NCBI GenBank assembly: GCA_020848995.1
Contig: JADLHA010000027.1
Coordinates: forward strand, 1 to 48,182
Direction of reading: 5' to 3'
From: Saprospiraceae bacterium
Lineage (GTDB): Bacteria > Bacteroidota > Bacteroidia > Chitinophagales > Saprospiraceae
Length of the DNA stretch: 48,182 nt
Shown piece after piece: positions 16,567-25,086 of the stretch. A model generated the notes under the pieces. The model worked only from the letters and a program-made list of their open reading frames with translations, was not told the origin of the DNA and ran no database searches. The position numbers were made by a program, and so were the translations under genes. Position 1 is the first letter of the stretch. Every line of letters begins with the position of its first letter.

Positions 16567-17676
16567 ATGAACGCAGTAAGCTGTCCGCATTGTAAGACCC
16601 CGTTGGAATTTCCCGAATCGGCATCCGGCAATCAGCGGTTTTGTTCGACATGTGGCCAGGCCTTTGTCCTACCCATCATAGACCCGGGTTCCGCAGAAAT
16701 ACCGCCAAACCAGGATCCTTCCATTCAATCGCTCAACGAGTCTTTTCAGCAGTTCATTGAAAAAGGATCCAAACAGGCTCAGACCATATTGAAGGATCTG
16801 AACGACATTCCGCTAAAACAGGAAATCATACCCATCGACCATAGCAACATCCAGTTATTGTTAAAGGATTTTATTTTCTGGGCGGTAAGCCTATTGGGGG
16901 TCATTCCCCTGCTGATCATTACGGTAGAACAGGTGTCTACCCAGCTCACGATGTTTGCGCTCTTCTTTGCCCTGGTATGGGGTGTTATTTTCAAAAAATT
17001 CATCATTTCGGATACCGGAACCCAGCGACTGGCGATAGCAAGCCTGTTCTTTACCGGCATCATGGGGATCTGGTTGTTATTATTTGTCTATCGCTTTCTT
17101 CCGGACTTCTATCTCGGCATGGCCGACAGCGGAAATTTGGTGATCTCGCTTTTTGGATACGTCATCCAGGTTGGCTTATTTGAGGAAGCGGTAAAATCGA
17201 TTCCGGTTTTTTTGGCCATAAAGTGGTTTCAAAAAGACCTGAATCCCCTTTCGCTGATCACGATCGGCGTTTTCAGCGGTCTCGGGTTTGCCGCCTTTGA
17301 AAACCTGCATTACGGCGACCAGGCTGTCGGAAATACTTATGCCAAAACGCTGGACTATGGAACGTCAGGTCTGGTCTCCGGAGTACAAAATGCCATGGTG
17401 CTGGTGCTGCTGCGCTCATTGTCCCTGGTCTTTTGCCATGCCGTCTTTTCGGGGATCGTCGCCTATTTCATCTCCATTGCGCAAATCAGGGGAGAAAAGA
17501 AAGGCGCCCTGATTTTAATCGGATTCGCGACTGCCGCAATCCTGCATGGCGTTTACGATTGGCTCGCCGGGCTGCAACCCACCATTGCCGCACTGCTGGC
17601 CGGCTTTTCGTTTGCGCTCTTCTATGGCTATTTGTTGAAATTGAAAGCAGCGCGGCAGGAGCCTTTCGGTGCCTAA
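16567..17676 (+). CDS. PrsW-family intramembrane metalloprotease with N-terminal zinc ribbon
   Basis: An inner-membrane protein of 369 aa. Residues 6-29 hold two CxxC pairs (CPHC, CSTC), a zinc ribbon. About eight hydrophobic segments follow from residue ~100. Seen PrsW signatures: EEAVK with Glu206-Glu207, the second-motif Glu245 in GFAAFENL, His291 in the CHAVFSG segment and His327 in ILHGVYDW. PrsW of Bacillus cleaves the anti-sigma factor RsiW at site 1; other members are called Abi/CPBP-like. The target here is unknown. ATG at 16567 is chosen over the upstream TTG at 16558. It is operonic with the preceding lipoprotein and is the last gene before the RAYT-bearing region. Confidence 0.87.
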   Translation: MNAVSCPHCKTPLEFPESASGNQRFCSTCGQAFVLPIIDPGSAEIPPNQDPSIQSLNESFQQFIEKGSKQAQTILKDLNDIPLKQEIIPIDHSNIQLLLKDFIFWAVSLLGVIPLLIITVEQVSTQLTMFALFFALVWGVIFKKFIISDTGTQRLAIASLFFTGIMGIWLLLFVYRFLPDFYLGMADSGNLVISLFGYVIQVGLFEEAVKSIPVFLAIKWFQKDLNPLSLITIGVFSGLGFAAFENLHYGDQAVGNTYAKTLDYGTSGLVSGVQNAMVLVLLRSLSLVFCHAVFSGIVAYFISIAQIRGEKKGALILIGFATAAILHGVYDWLAGLQPTIAALLAGFSFALFYGYLLKLKAARQEPFGA

Positions 17677-17759
17677 GCCTAATTTAAGGCTATTCATTCA
17701 TTCTAAAGTTTTCTTCGACATTTGTCTTGGCAACTGGAGTCTTATAAATTACTCTCGCT

Positions 17760-17812
17760 GGCGCAAGTTTGTAACTTGCGCCCTCCGCTGGCGCAAGTTT
17801 GTAACTTGCGCC
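17760..17812. repeat. two tandem REP-like palindromes next to a RAYT gene
   Basis: GGCGCAAGTT and AACTTGCGCC pair across TGT. The 23-nt palindrome occurs at 17760-17782 and 17790-17812 (30-bp period, each preceded by CGCT). A degenerate copy lies on the other side of the transposase at 18505-18520. Confidence 0.85.
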
Positions 17813-17835
17813 CCTTAATATCCTAATTTTCAAGT

Positions 17836-18414
17836 TTAAATATATCCAACCAAACTTGCCGGAATATCTAAAATTTCAACTTCTAATAGCCCTTTCTGCC
17901 CACAATAATTGCTTGCACTACTATATAAATAATGTTCAGCTTCTGAAACAATTCCAGATTTCACCGGATTATTATGTATATAGGCAAGCTTTTGAGCAAT
18001 AACCTTGGGGCTATAAATTTCAATAGGATGATTATCTTGTTGCCAGAACTGATATTCCTTATTATTAGAATTGTTTTGTCCAGCATCAGATAAAATTGCT
18101 AACATCCATTCCTTTCTACTTTCCTGTCGATTGTTTTTAATTGATTCCAGCAATTTCTTGGAAGTAAATTTCTTTAGATCTCTTAAAATTTCAGAATGTT
18201 TACCCTTCTTAATTGTTGAAAAAACAAGATGTACATGATTGGACATCAGGCACCATGCATGAATAATCATTCCTTTGTGATTCTGACAGTACTTTAAACT
18301 ATTTATAAATATTTCTTTGTATTCTTGTCTAGTAAATACGTCAATCCATTTAACCGTTGCAAAGCTCACAAAATATATTCCTTCTGGATCTAAAAATTTG
18401 TATTTGGTACTCAT
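17836..18414 (-). CDS. REP-associated tyrosine transposase (RAYT, IS200-like Y1 family)
   Basis: A 192-aa HUH single-strand transposase. Seen: the HUH pair His60/His62 in AWCLMSNHVHLVF, the N-terminal GIYFVSFATVKWIDVF, and the catalytic-tyrosine helix KLAYIHNNPVKSGIV with Tyr145, which is the standard Bacteroidota RAYT layout. Such enzymes cut and join single-stranded REP palindromes and are usually domesticated single-copy genes rather than active elements. The gene is clearly AT-richer than its left neighbours, and palindromes that fit its expected substrate lie on both sides. It looks intact. Confidence 0.92.
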   Translation of the reverse strand: MSTKYKFLDPEGIYFVSFATVKWIDVFTRQEYKEIFINSLKYCQNHKGMIIHAWCLMSNHVHLVFSTIKKGKHSEILRDLKKFTSKKLLESIKNNRQESRKEWMLAILSDAGQNNSNNKEYQFWQQDNHPIEIYSPKVIAQKLAYIHNNPVKSGIVSEAEHYLYSSASNYCGQKGLLEVEILDIPASLVGYI

Positions 18415-18504
18415 TAGTCAAAGTCATTACTATTTCAAATTCATTACTGATAAGTCGCAGAGAAGGCAAGGGCCAATCTAAGACTAGATGAACCGAACTT
18501 TATA

Positions 18505-18520
18505 CAAGTTACAAACTTAC
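18505..18520. repeat. degenerate REP-like half palindrome upstream of the RAYT gene
   Basis: CAAGTTACAAACTTAC matches the centre of the palindromes at 17760-17812 read in reverse complement. The remainder of the 18415-18715 gap contains no gene that I can support. Confidence 0.5.
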
Positions 18521-18715
18521 GATAACAAGGGATGCATTTTCCAATTATTGGCAAGTATTTTAAGTATCATGTCATATCTAACAATCTGCATCTTGCCGCA
18601 ATCAGATACATCAATCAAGCTAGTTTATCGGCGCCTGCAGGTTGAAAAATCTGCCTGTCGAATCAACCACCCAACTCGGCAGGCAGAAAGCATCAAAGTT
18701 CGAAATAAACACCAT

Positions 18716-19192
18716 CTACGGCAACCCGTTAAAGCCATCTGAAAGCTTCATAACTTGCTCAAAATTGACAGCTTTCGCTCTATTTAGCTTTTCCTTAAAT
18801 CCTTCAAGTACAGCGCTTGAAAGCTCATTCCATTGCCTGTCATCGAGTAAAAACACATCTCCTTTAAAGTGCAAATGCGGAATTCTAAGTCCACCCGGAA
18901 ACGGGCGTGGCCAAAATGGACCCCTTTGAGGCTTTAGAATAGGAGGAATAGGAGCTTTCTGAGCCAGGCTCTCTGCACCAGGCTCATAAGAAGCACCCTC
19001 AAAGGATTCCTCGATCCCACCAGCTACAAAATCGCCCATTACATATTTTCCAGTGTTAAGCGGTTTCAACTTATGGTCTCTAACCATGATTTCGATCAAG
19101 TTCACATTTTTAAGCCAGAAATCCTCAAAAGGACCCCCGTAAACCCATCTCAAGAGACGCCTCGCGTCAAATTCAAATAAATTACTTGCCAT
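18716..19192 (-). CDS. unknown 158-aa protein downstream of a radical SAM maturase; candidate substrate or partner
   Basis: A soluble protein with no signal peptide or membrane segment and no family I recognise. Three parts are visible: an N-terminal helical segment rich in aromatic and basic residues (FDARRLLRWVYGGPFEDFWLKN, quoted in part), a middle segment ~80-108 unusually rich in Pro and aromatic residues (PIPPILKPQRGPFWPRPFPG then GLRIPHLHF) with a Gly-Gly at 100-101, and a C-terminal amphipathic helix (~118-150). It follows the radical SAM/SPASM gene on the same strand, separated by 104 nt that also hold a 23-codon ORF. Proximity suggests it is the modified substrate or a recognition/partner protein, but nothing in the sequence proves this. 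It reads toward the RAYT gene. Confidence 0.72.
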   Translation of the reverse strand: MASNLFEFDARRLLRWVYGGPFEDFWLKNVNLIEIMVRDHKLKPLNTGKYVMGDFVAGGIEESFEGASYEPGAESLAQKAPIPPILKPQRGPFWPRPFPGGLRIPHLHFKGDVFLLDDRQWNELSSAVLEGFKEKLNRAKAVNFEQVMKLSDGFNGLP

Positions 19193-19203
19193 TGTAAAAT
19201 GAT

Positions 19204-19275
19204 TTAATCGTTTGAAAATAATGTTAAAATCTCAACATCAGCTTCCAATTGAGGAGACCCTCTCATTGTGCTCAT
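19204..19275 (-). CDS. 23-aa ORF between the maturase and the 158-aa protein
   Basis: ATG-initiated frame reading MSTMRGSPQLEADVEILTLF then SND and a TAA, 11 nt before the ATG of the 158-aa protein. It is acidic and has no signal peptide. It could be a short RiPP precursor, a coupling ORF or chance; the only support is its tight fit in the operon gap. Confidence 0.25.
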   Translation of the reverse strand: MSTMRGSPQLEADVEILTLFSND

Positions 19276-19296
19276 AACAGGTACCCTATATTCAGA

Positions 19297-20409
19297 TTAT
19301 GTCAGACTCTTATTTAGCATAGCCCCATTTATGTGTTCGTAAAATGTCGGACCCAATTGTCTTTCCAGTTTCTCAAAAACCATGTACGCCGTGTTTATAG
19401 ACGCAATTTCGGAGGCGCACAGAAATGGACCCACCCGGTTATAAGACCCCGATGACATATAGTTTGAACACCCACACCAATTCATGCAATAATCTTTAAT
19501 TCCGCAATGAGTGCATTCAGCATTCATTTCAGCACCCTCGGCCTTGTGGCATAATGAGACCTGCTGAGTAAGTCCATCAAAAACATTCCCGATACAATGA
19601 TCATTTTTGCCGTCCCCTACCAATCTCTCACAAGGGTAAATGTCTCCCTGTGTCGTGAATGCAAATTCGGCTTGCCCCATCCTACACCTATCCAGCTTGC
19701 CATAGCCTTCGCGCAGGATAACAGCGATTTTGCTATCAATTAAACTGATAAAATGAGGCCGCTCCTCCAGGTAATATTTCATATATAAGCTGCCTATCTC
19801 TTCATAGATCTCTGGCAGCATCTTCACGTGTTCCGGCCTCCACTTTGCAGAAAAATCCGGATTCAAATAAATATGTCGTACCCCAATGGAAGCTAAATAC
19901 TCTACCGTTTCCGGCAGCTTATACAAAGTTTCTGGAGTATAAACTGCATTTACCATAATGCGCGAAAGAGCTTGCTTTGCCCTTAAAATATTCATTTCCA
20001 CTACTTCAGAACTTCCCTTTCCAGACAAAGTAAGCCTATACAAATCTTGAACGGGAGGTGGGCCGTCGCAACTTATCCCAAATCCTATGTCATTCTCTTT
20101 AATAAAAGTGGCCATTTCATCCGTAAAGATGGTTCCATTCGAAACGATGGTCATGCTTACCCGATCAGGGCAATACAGGGGATGATCCCTAATGATGCTA
20201 GTAATCGTTCTTATGAGATCGAATCTAAGCAACGGCTCTCCACCGAAAAAGCCAATGTTGATTTCCTCATCGCTCAATAAGGATTTTTTGTAGATAAAGT
20301 CAACAACCTTATGAGCGACCGACAAAGACATCGCTTCAGGCTTCTTATCGATATAACAATAGCTACATCTCAAATTGCACTGCTGCGTAACAAAAATGGT
20401 AAATTTCAT
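19297..20409 (-). CDS. radical SAM/SPASM peptide maturase
   Basis: A 370-aa cytosolic radical SAM enzyme. Seen: the SAM-cluster motif CNLRCSYC (Cys11, Cys15, Cys18), the SAM-contact GFFGGEPLLR at ~53-62, IVSNGT at 88-93, ISCDGPP at 112-118, and a C-terminal SPASM region with Cys at 242, 260, 272, 299, 302, 308, 312, 314 and 331, enough for two auxiliary Fe-S clusters. This is the architecture of sulfatase maturases and RiPP-modifying enzymes (sactipeptide, ranthipeptide, cyclophane, epimerase types). No sulfatase is encoded nearby, so peptide modification is more likely. There is no N-terminal RRE domain and no transporter or peptidase in the locus. A 19-codon ORF overlaps its start by ATGA, and a small HTH gene lies upstream on the same strand. 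Confidence 0.88.
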   Translation of the reverse strand: MKFTIFVTQQCNLRCSYCYIDKKPEAMSLSVAHKVVDFIYKKSLLSDEEINIGFFGGEPLLRFDLIRTITSIIRDHPLYCPDRVSMTIVSNGTIFTDEMATFIKENDIGFGISCDGPPPVQDLYRLTLSGKGSSEVVEMNILRAKQALSRIMVNAVYTPETLYKLPETVEYLASIGVRHIYLNPDFSAKWRPEHVKMLPEIYEEIGSLYMKYYLEERPHFISLIDSKIAVILREGYGKLDRCRMGQAEFAFTTQGDIYPCERLVGDGKNDHCIGNVFDGLTQQVSLCHKAEGAEMNAECTHCGIKDYCMNWCGCSNYMSSGSYNRVGPFLCASEIASINTAYMVFEKLERQLGPTFYEHINGAMLNKSLT

Positions 20410-20465
20410 AAAACAATTTTTACCTTCTCCTGCGATTCACTTAATACTGAATTCAGGAAACTCAT
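20406..20465 (-). CDS. 19-aa ORF overlapping the maturase start
   Basis: Reads MSFLNSVLSESQEKVKIVL and stops in an ATGA overlap with the maturase start codon. GGAGAAGG inside it would serve as the maturase ribosome-binding site. It is either a coupling leader or chance. Confidence 0.25.
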   Translation of the reverse strand: MSFLNSVLSESQEKVKIVL

Positions 20466-20581
20466 ACAAACAGACCAACCCCAAATTTAAATCAATGATT
20501 ATCGTCCTAATGGTTCAATTTGTCCCAATTCGTTTCATTGGGTCTCGATGTGTCCCATTAGCCTCAACCAGGGATTGGGGA

Positions 20582-20779
20582 TTAATTAATTCCTTCTCCC
20601 TTCTTTGCTTGCGCATCCATTCCCCGCAACACCTTGCGCAGATTTTCAGCTTCAGTCGGGGAGAGTAGGCGTCGCTCTATGTGTAACCCCAGACTTTTTA
20701 CGAGACGATAAAAAGTCGATTTTGATATTCCAAATTCCTGGAAGATCTGTTTCTTGCATAAAAATTTGTCATCCGGCAT
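20582..20779 (-). CDS. small helix-turn-helix protein
   Basis: A 65-aa basic protein. Residues ~8-35 (KKQIFQEFGISKSTFYRLVK, continuing SLGL) form a typical helix-turn-helix whose recognition helix is SKSTFYRLVKSL, followed by a short helical tail. This looks like a small transcription factor or excisionase-type DNA-binding protein. It precedes the radical SAM gene on the same strand by ~170 nt, a gap that holds a small hairpin (CCCAAT 20524-20529 with ATTGGG 20537-20542). It may regulate the locus, or it may belong to a mobile-element relic. Confidence 0.65.
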   Translation of the reverse strand: MPDDKFLCKKQIFQEFGISKSTFYRLVKSLGLHIERRLLSPTEAENLRKVLRGMDAQAKKGEGIN

Positions 20780-21231
20780 GATCTATATATTTTATAAAAC
20801 ATTATCGCAACTGTTCACTAAAACCAAACCATCTCAATATCACTCTAGACACTGAATGTCTTATTGTTACCTCTTCTCACCCTGTGATTCGCGTTTTGTC
20901 CCGTGGCCGATCATTTTGACCCTCACTCTTCAACTCACTGTAGCTAAATTTCCGGTAAACCGCCATCAAATGCACCAAATTAAATATTCTCATACTTCCA
21001 AATCTGTTTTTGAAAAGACGTTAAAGTTGTAAGATTAAAAATGGAATTCCACATTAGCCTTACAAGTTTTGATTATATTGTTGAATATGATAAAGAAGTC
21101 GATCACGGTTGATTGGTAATTTAATGATAGGATGGTATTCGCATATCGCAATTATTTACTTCCATCGTCAAGATAAAATCCATGCAAATTCATTTTATCC
21201 CCTTTTGTATTTAATACCTTTACTTGAAAGA
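20780..21231. other. AT-rich intergenic stretch, nothing identified
   Basis: No protein-like frame, RNA or clear repeat. It separates the HTH/radical SAM locus from the 3' end of the large secreted protein gene and presumably holds the HTH promoter, which I cannot place. Confidence 0.5.
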
Positions 21232-24200
21232 TTACAATCCCACCAATAGGGATAATTTCGAAACAAATTGACATTGCATCTTTTGCAGTAATTGTGGGTT
21301 GTCCAAATTACTATTGAGGTCTTTGAAAAATGGGTCAAAAGTTTCATTGGGAAAATACTGCCTGACAATTTCCCGCCAACCATCAAGATTCGCCTTTACG
21401 AAATCTGGATAATCTTTGTTTGTCCGCTTGACTTTTCCGTAGTCCTCAATAAACCGGTCAGAGTTGCTGATGGATTTCTGAACATTTTGTGCGCCCTTAA
21501 AAACCGGACTTCGAAGCATCAGATCCCTTTGCCAGCGAATTGTTTGCAATATGTCTGCTACATCTCCGTTTTGTTTATCCAAATAACTTAAATATGCAAG
21601 AAGCTTGCGGGAAAGATTAGCGTGTGTTATCTGTGTCTTTGACCAATTGCCTCCATTTATGCCCGTAATGAAATCATCAGCAGTTGTGGCAAGTTCAAAC
21701 GGATCCCCCCCTGTACCTCGCAGCCACTCTGTTATCAGTTTTGCAGATGACACACCATTTTTATCCAGAAATACGCGATAATCGGATTCAGAGCGAATGC
21801 TCTGAAGTAGTTCAAGGGCACGGCGGGCTTGTTCACTGGCCTTTTCAAGATTGTATCGTCTGGCAAGCAAGTCAAAGGCAAGCTCATGGTGTTCAAGATT
21901 TTGCCTTGCGAACTCCGTACTGCTCCCGCTTTGAACTCCTATTGTAAATCCGTTCACCGCCAATGTACCAACCATTTCCCTGAATATGACTGTTTGGGGA
22001 GACTTCATTCCTTCATCTGGGCGGCTTAATGATAGTTCCAACCAGCGATTCTCACAGGGCTTCATGCCGATTAAAATAAGGGTATCACCACGCATAATAT
22101 TCTTTCCCTGTCCTTTCCCGGCTCTAACCGACACCTTCGGTTTTAGCACATCCGCGCCCTTTTGAGGACTCACCAAAATCCGTATGTCCCTTGTATAAAA
22201 GGACGGATTGTGTATAATCGCGTAGCTCAAAATCGAAGCAGCCTCACCTCCTGGACCACCATTATATACATGAAGATTTCTCTGAGCCTTGTTATTATCA
22301 GAAATAACCAGCAGGTCAGTTCCATTTGACCATCCAGGGGCTCTTCCTAAAAGAGTTGGGTTCCCACTTGGGTCATCGAGTGTTGCAATTTCCACGGCCA
22401 TGCAAGGATGGTCAGCCGTCACGGCATTGGGGTCGACCAGGTCCCACTGAACTCCACTGGTCATTGTTAATGCAAGGTCAGTTGGACCAAAGTTCAGACT
22501 GCTAAATGATGACACCCCATTGATGAGTTGGAAATTGCTACCCGTGCCGAATTCTGACTTAAGGAAAAGAAGGTTGACGGTCTCTGCCAATCCGGTTGCT
22601 TTGCGGTGTACCCTCGCATACGCATAATTGTGGCCCATGCCGACCGGTTGGGGGTTTTGATTGGCTGGTCGGTCGGCTGAGGTAAAGGTGCCGGCCGTAT
22701 TATTTCTTCGCGTCCACACGTCGCTGTTGAACTGAAACCAGTAATTGATGTCAGAAGGCTCCTCTCCCTGATCGTGGCTGGATGAGCTGTTGGTCCAGTC
22801 ACGAACGTAGAAGTCCTGATCAATGTTCAAGGGGCTTATTCGATAAAAGAAAGGGTCGATGGATACATTGACGTTGGAGGTATTGGTCAAATTTCGCAAT
22901 TGGTTGGTGGCAGTGTTCACATTGCGCTGCCACAATGGCTGCACTGCAGGGAAATTGGCAGGGTTCGGATTGTTGCTCGCAGAAAAAACGCCACAGAAAT
23001 CCTTGCCAGAGGGCATGGCCGTGAGGCAGGCATAATCGCCAAGGTAGGGCAAAAATGTGGAAGCAGGGGTTCCATCAGGAAAGGTGTTCAATGTTGTCGT
23101 CGCTGTGGTAGCAAAGTCGTTGGTGGTGCGCTCGACGATTGTTTGCCAGTTTCCTGAGACCAAGCGCTGATAAGAAAAAGCCAGCTCTCCAAGGCAATTG
23201 ATGGCTAATGCCGGATTAATAGCATTGTCGATCCTTCGAAGATCATTTGCGGACCAATTTACACCGCCATTCGTTGAACTAATGACATGCAGGCTATAAT
23301 TATTTCCGCCTAAAGGGTTGTTATCAGTCCAAACAATATAAACTCTATTGCTATTATTAGGGTCAACTGCAATATTCAATCTTGTTCCTCCACGTTCCTG
23401 GCCAATTATACCAGACGTGGTTGCAAACGTGTATGTCAGTCCAGTACGTGCACGGTTACCGGCGATCAAATCTACAGGATCGTTCAGCGCAGTATAGGGA
23501 TTCGCTCCGAGCCCCCAATTGTCATCCCTGACTATTATTAGGTCCGAAACAATATTCCAAACATTTGCCCCTACCGAGGTAATAGTTGTGGCTCGCTCAT
23601 AAACTCCATAGATTATTCCCCCGGGATGGATAGCTACTCTAATTGGAGGTAAGTCCTGACTTGCTGTGGTCCTATTCTCAATAACAAGATTATTAAATGC
23701 CGGTATGGAAACTTGGCCAGCCATGGTTTGGTCAATCGCCGCGGTTTGCCCTCCCGCAGCTCCAAGGTCGTTGTTACCAACATAAACCCTGTCACTGCCT
23801 AAACCAGCACCTGATTGAACGGTGGCTGCTTGGACATAAGGCTGGTCAGGGCTATTCCGTGTTGACAATTGCTGCATTGCCGTTGCGCCGAGAAAATTAT
23901 TCGTTCTCAATATATCCATTGTTCGACTGGCACCAGCCGCCGTAGGGTGCCTAAGTATGCCAGTGTACAGCCAGTTCGATGTTGTACCAAACCTATTGGT
24001 TATATCACCAGTACCTGTTGTTGCGCTTTGGCTTGGCACAATAGAATTCAGAAGCCACGTTTGCCCACCATTTACTGAAACATAAATTGGGGCATTGGTG
24101 CTACCCACCAAATTTGGCGTAAACGCCGAGCCAACCATCTGATTAGGATTGGCAGGGTTAATGGCTAGGTTGGGTTCACTGTCTTGATTTGTTTCATTGC

Positions 24201-24300
24201 TTTGGGCATTGGGCATCATGTTCACAATGCGCACTTGTTGACTTTGCAACACCACTATGCCAATAAATAATGATAGGATTGTAATTAGGGTCGCTTTCAT
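21232..24300 (-). CDS. large secreted BNR/sialidase-like beta-propeller protein
   Basis: An exported protein of ~1,022 aa. It begins with a signal peptide (MKATLITILSLFIGIVVLQS then Q), giving a start at 24300 rather than the ATG at 24339, which lies before the upstream gene's stop spacing. Residues ~40-500 resemble the BNR/sialidase-type propeller: SEPNLAINPANPNQMVGS, Asp-box-like VSVNGGQTW and SSTNGGVNW, LNIAVDPNNSNRVYIVWTD. The remainder includes a helical C-terminal region (~800-1022). No T9SS sorting domain is seen, so the final location (periplasm or outside) is open. No sialidase catalytic set is evident, so a binding or structural role is as likely as hydrolysis. It follows the lipoprotein gene by 39 nt. 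The gene is AT-richer than the left part of the window. Confidence 0.75.
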   Translation of the reverse strand: MKATLITILSLFIGIVVLQSQQVRIVNMMPNAQSNETNQDSEPNLAINPANPNQMVGSAFTPNLVGSTNAPIYVSVNGGQTWLLNSIVPSQSATTGTGDITNRFGTTSNWLYTGILRHPTAAGASRTMDILRTNNFLGATAMQQLSTRNSPDQPYVQAATVQSGAGLGSDRVYVGNNDLGAAGGQTAAIDQTMAGQVSIPAFNNLVIENRTTASQDLPPIRVAIHPGGIIYGVYERATTITSVGANVWNIVSDLIIVRDDNWGLGANPYTALNDPVDLIAGNRARTGLTYTFATTSGIIGQERGGTRLNIAVDPNNSNRVYIVWTDNNPLGGNNYSLHVISSTNGGVNWSANDLRRIDNAINPALAINCLGELAFSYQRLVSGNWQTIVERTTNDFATTATTTLNTFPDGTPASTFLPYLGDYACLTAMPSGKDFCGVFSASNNPNPANFPAVQPLWQRNVNTATNQLRNLTNTSNVNVSIDPFFYRISPLNIDQDFYVRDWTNSSSSHDQGEEPSDINYWFQFNSDVWTRRNNTAGTFTSADRPANQNPQPVGMGHNYAYARVHRKATGLAETVNLLFLKSEFGTGSNFQLINGVSSFSSLNFGPTDLALTMTSGVQWDLVDPNAVTADHPCMAVEIATLDDPSGNPTLLGRAPGWSNGTDLLVISDNNKAQRNLHVYNGGPGGEAASILSYAIIHNPSFYTRDIRILVSPQKGADVLKPKVSVRAGKGQGKNIMRGDTLILIGMKPCENRWLELSLSRPDEGMKSPQTVIFREMVGTLAVNGFTIGVQSGSSTEFARQNLEHHELAFDLLARRYNLEKASEQARRALELLQSIRSESDYRVFLDKNGVSSAKLITEWLRGTGGDPFELATTADDFITGINGGNWSKTQITHANLSRKLLAYLSYLDKQNGDVADILQTIRWQRDLMLRSPVFKGAQNVQKSISNSDRFIEDYGKVKRTNKDYPDFVKANLDGWREIVRQYFPNETFDPFFKDLNSNLDNPQLLQKMQCQFVSKLSLLVGL

Positions 24301-24339
24301 TTCGAAAAATTTAGATGGTGAATATCCCATGTACTGCAC

Positions 24340-25086
24340 TTATTTCAACAAGGCACGAATTGTCTCCAATTGGTCCATTGGGAAGAAATATGCCTTTTCG
24401 GTCAGTTCGTAGCCTGCTCTATCTGCAGCAGGCTTCCGAAACAGAAAAATGCCCTCCTGACCAACTGATAATTTCGGGGCATCAAACCACATTACATCCC
24501 TGCTGGAGGAAAATCTCACGGGTAGGGTACGTTGGGCAGACTGGCCCTTCACGACAGAGAAAATCTCAATTGTCGCTGTAACCCATAATGGGTCATGTTC
24601 TGAGTTGAATTCCTGCTTACCAGGACCCTTGAGATCCGCTACTTTTCCGGCCACAACAAGCTCCGAAGATCTCAGTCTCTCTCGAATCAAGTCGTTTTGC
24701 CTGGATTTGATCCCATCCTGCACCGCCTTAGAGTTCGTCTCCTGTGCCTCACGACTGAATAATTCAATCACTGCAATGCTTTCACCAAACAACCAGCCAT
24801 TCGTGTAAAAGATTCTTTCTGTTAATGGCTTTAGTTTACGGACATCCTTTACAAGAACGGTTATACGCCTGCCCGTCCAGTCTGTGAATTCAGGAGGAAC
24901 ATCAAGCACTTCACTAACTTCGACCACAATGCAGTTTTCGGTTTCCGATATTTCAGGAATGGTGGCAGCGTTGATTTTTTCAATCATGCCACGAAAGATG
25001 AACTTAGCATCCAGTTCATTTTGCGGTGGCAGCGATGACGCACAGCTAACGTAAATGAATGCTACCAAAATTGCCATTTTATTCAT
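24340..25086 (-). CDS. lipoprotein of unknown function
   Basis: A 248-aa protein with a short N-terminal hydrophobic segment and lipobox VSCAS (Cys15), so probably lipidated. Two internal beta-rich halves look related: FIFRGMIEKINAA..VEVSEVLDVPPEF..RITVLVKDV and ELVVAGKVADLKG..VTATIEIFSVVKGQ..LPVRFSSS. This duplicated module resembles secretion-associated beta-sandwich domains in which a cost or flux phrase (GKV..) is followed by VVKG, but I cannot name it. It is the first gene of a two-gene operon with the large secreted protein, so they may act as a surface pair. Confidence 0.7.
   Translation of the reverse strand: MNKMAILVAFIYVSCASSLPPQNELDAKFIFRGMIEKINAATIPEISETENCIVVEVSEVLDVPPEFTDWTGRRITVLVKDVRKLKPLTERIFYTNGWLFGESIAVIELFSREAQETNSKAVQDGIKSRQNDLIRERLRSSELVVAGKVADLKGPGKQEFNSEHDPLWVTATIEIFSVVKGQSAQRTLPVRFSSSRDVMWFDAPKLSVGQEGIFLFRKPAADRAGYELTEKAYFFPMDQLETIRALLK

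Noticed and set aside
21232-24300. Functional sialidase
   Set aside because: Asp-box-like motifs are present, but I could not identify the catalytic Arg triad, Tyr and Glu, so only a propeller-type fold is claimed.
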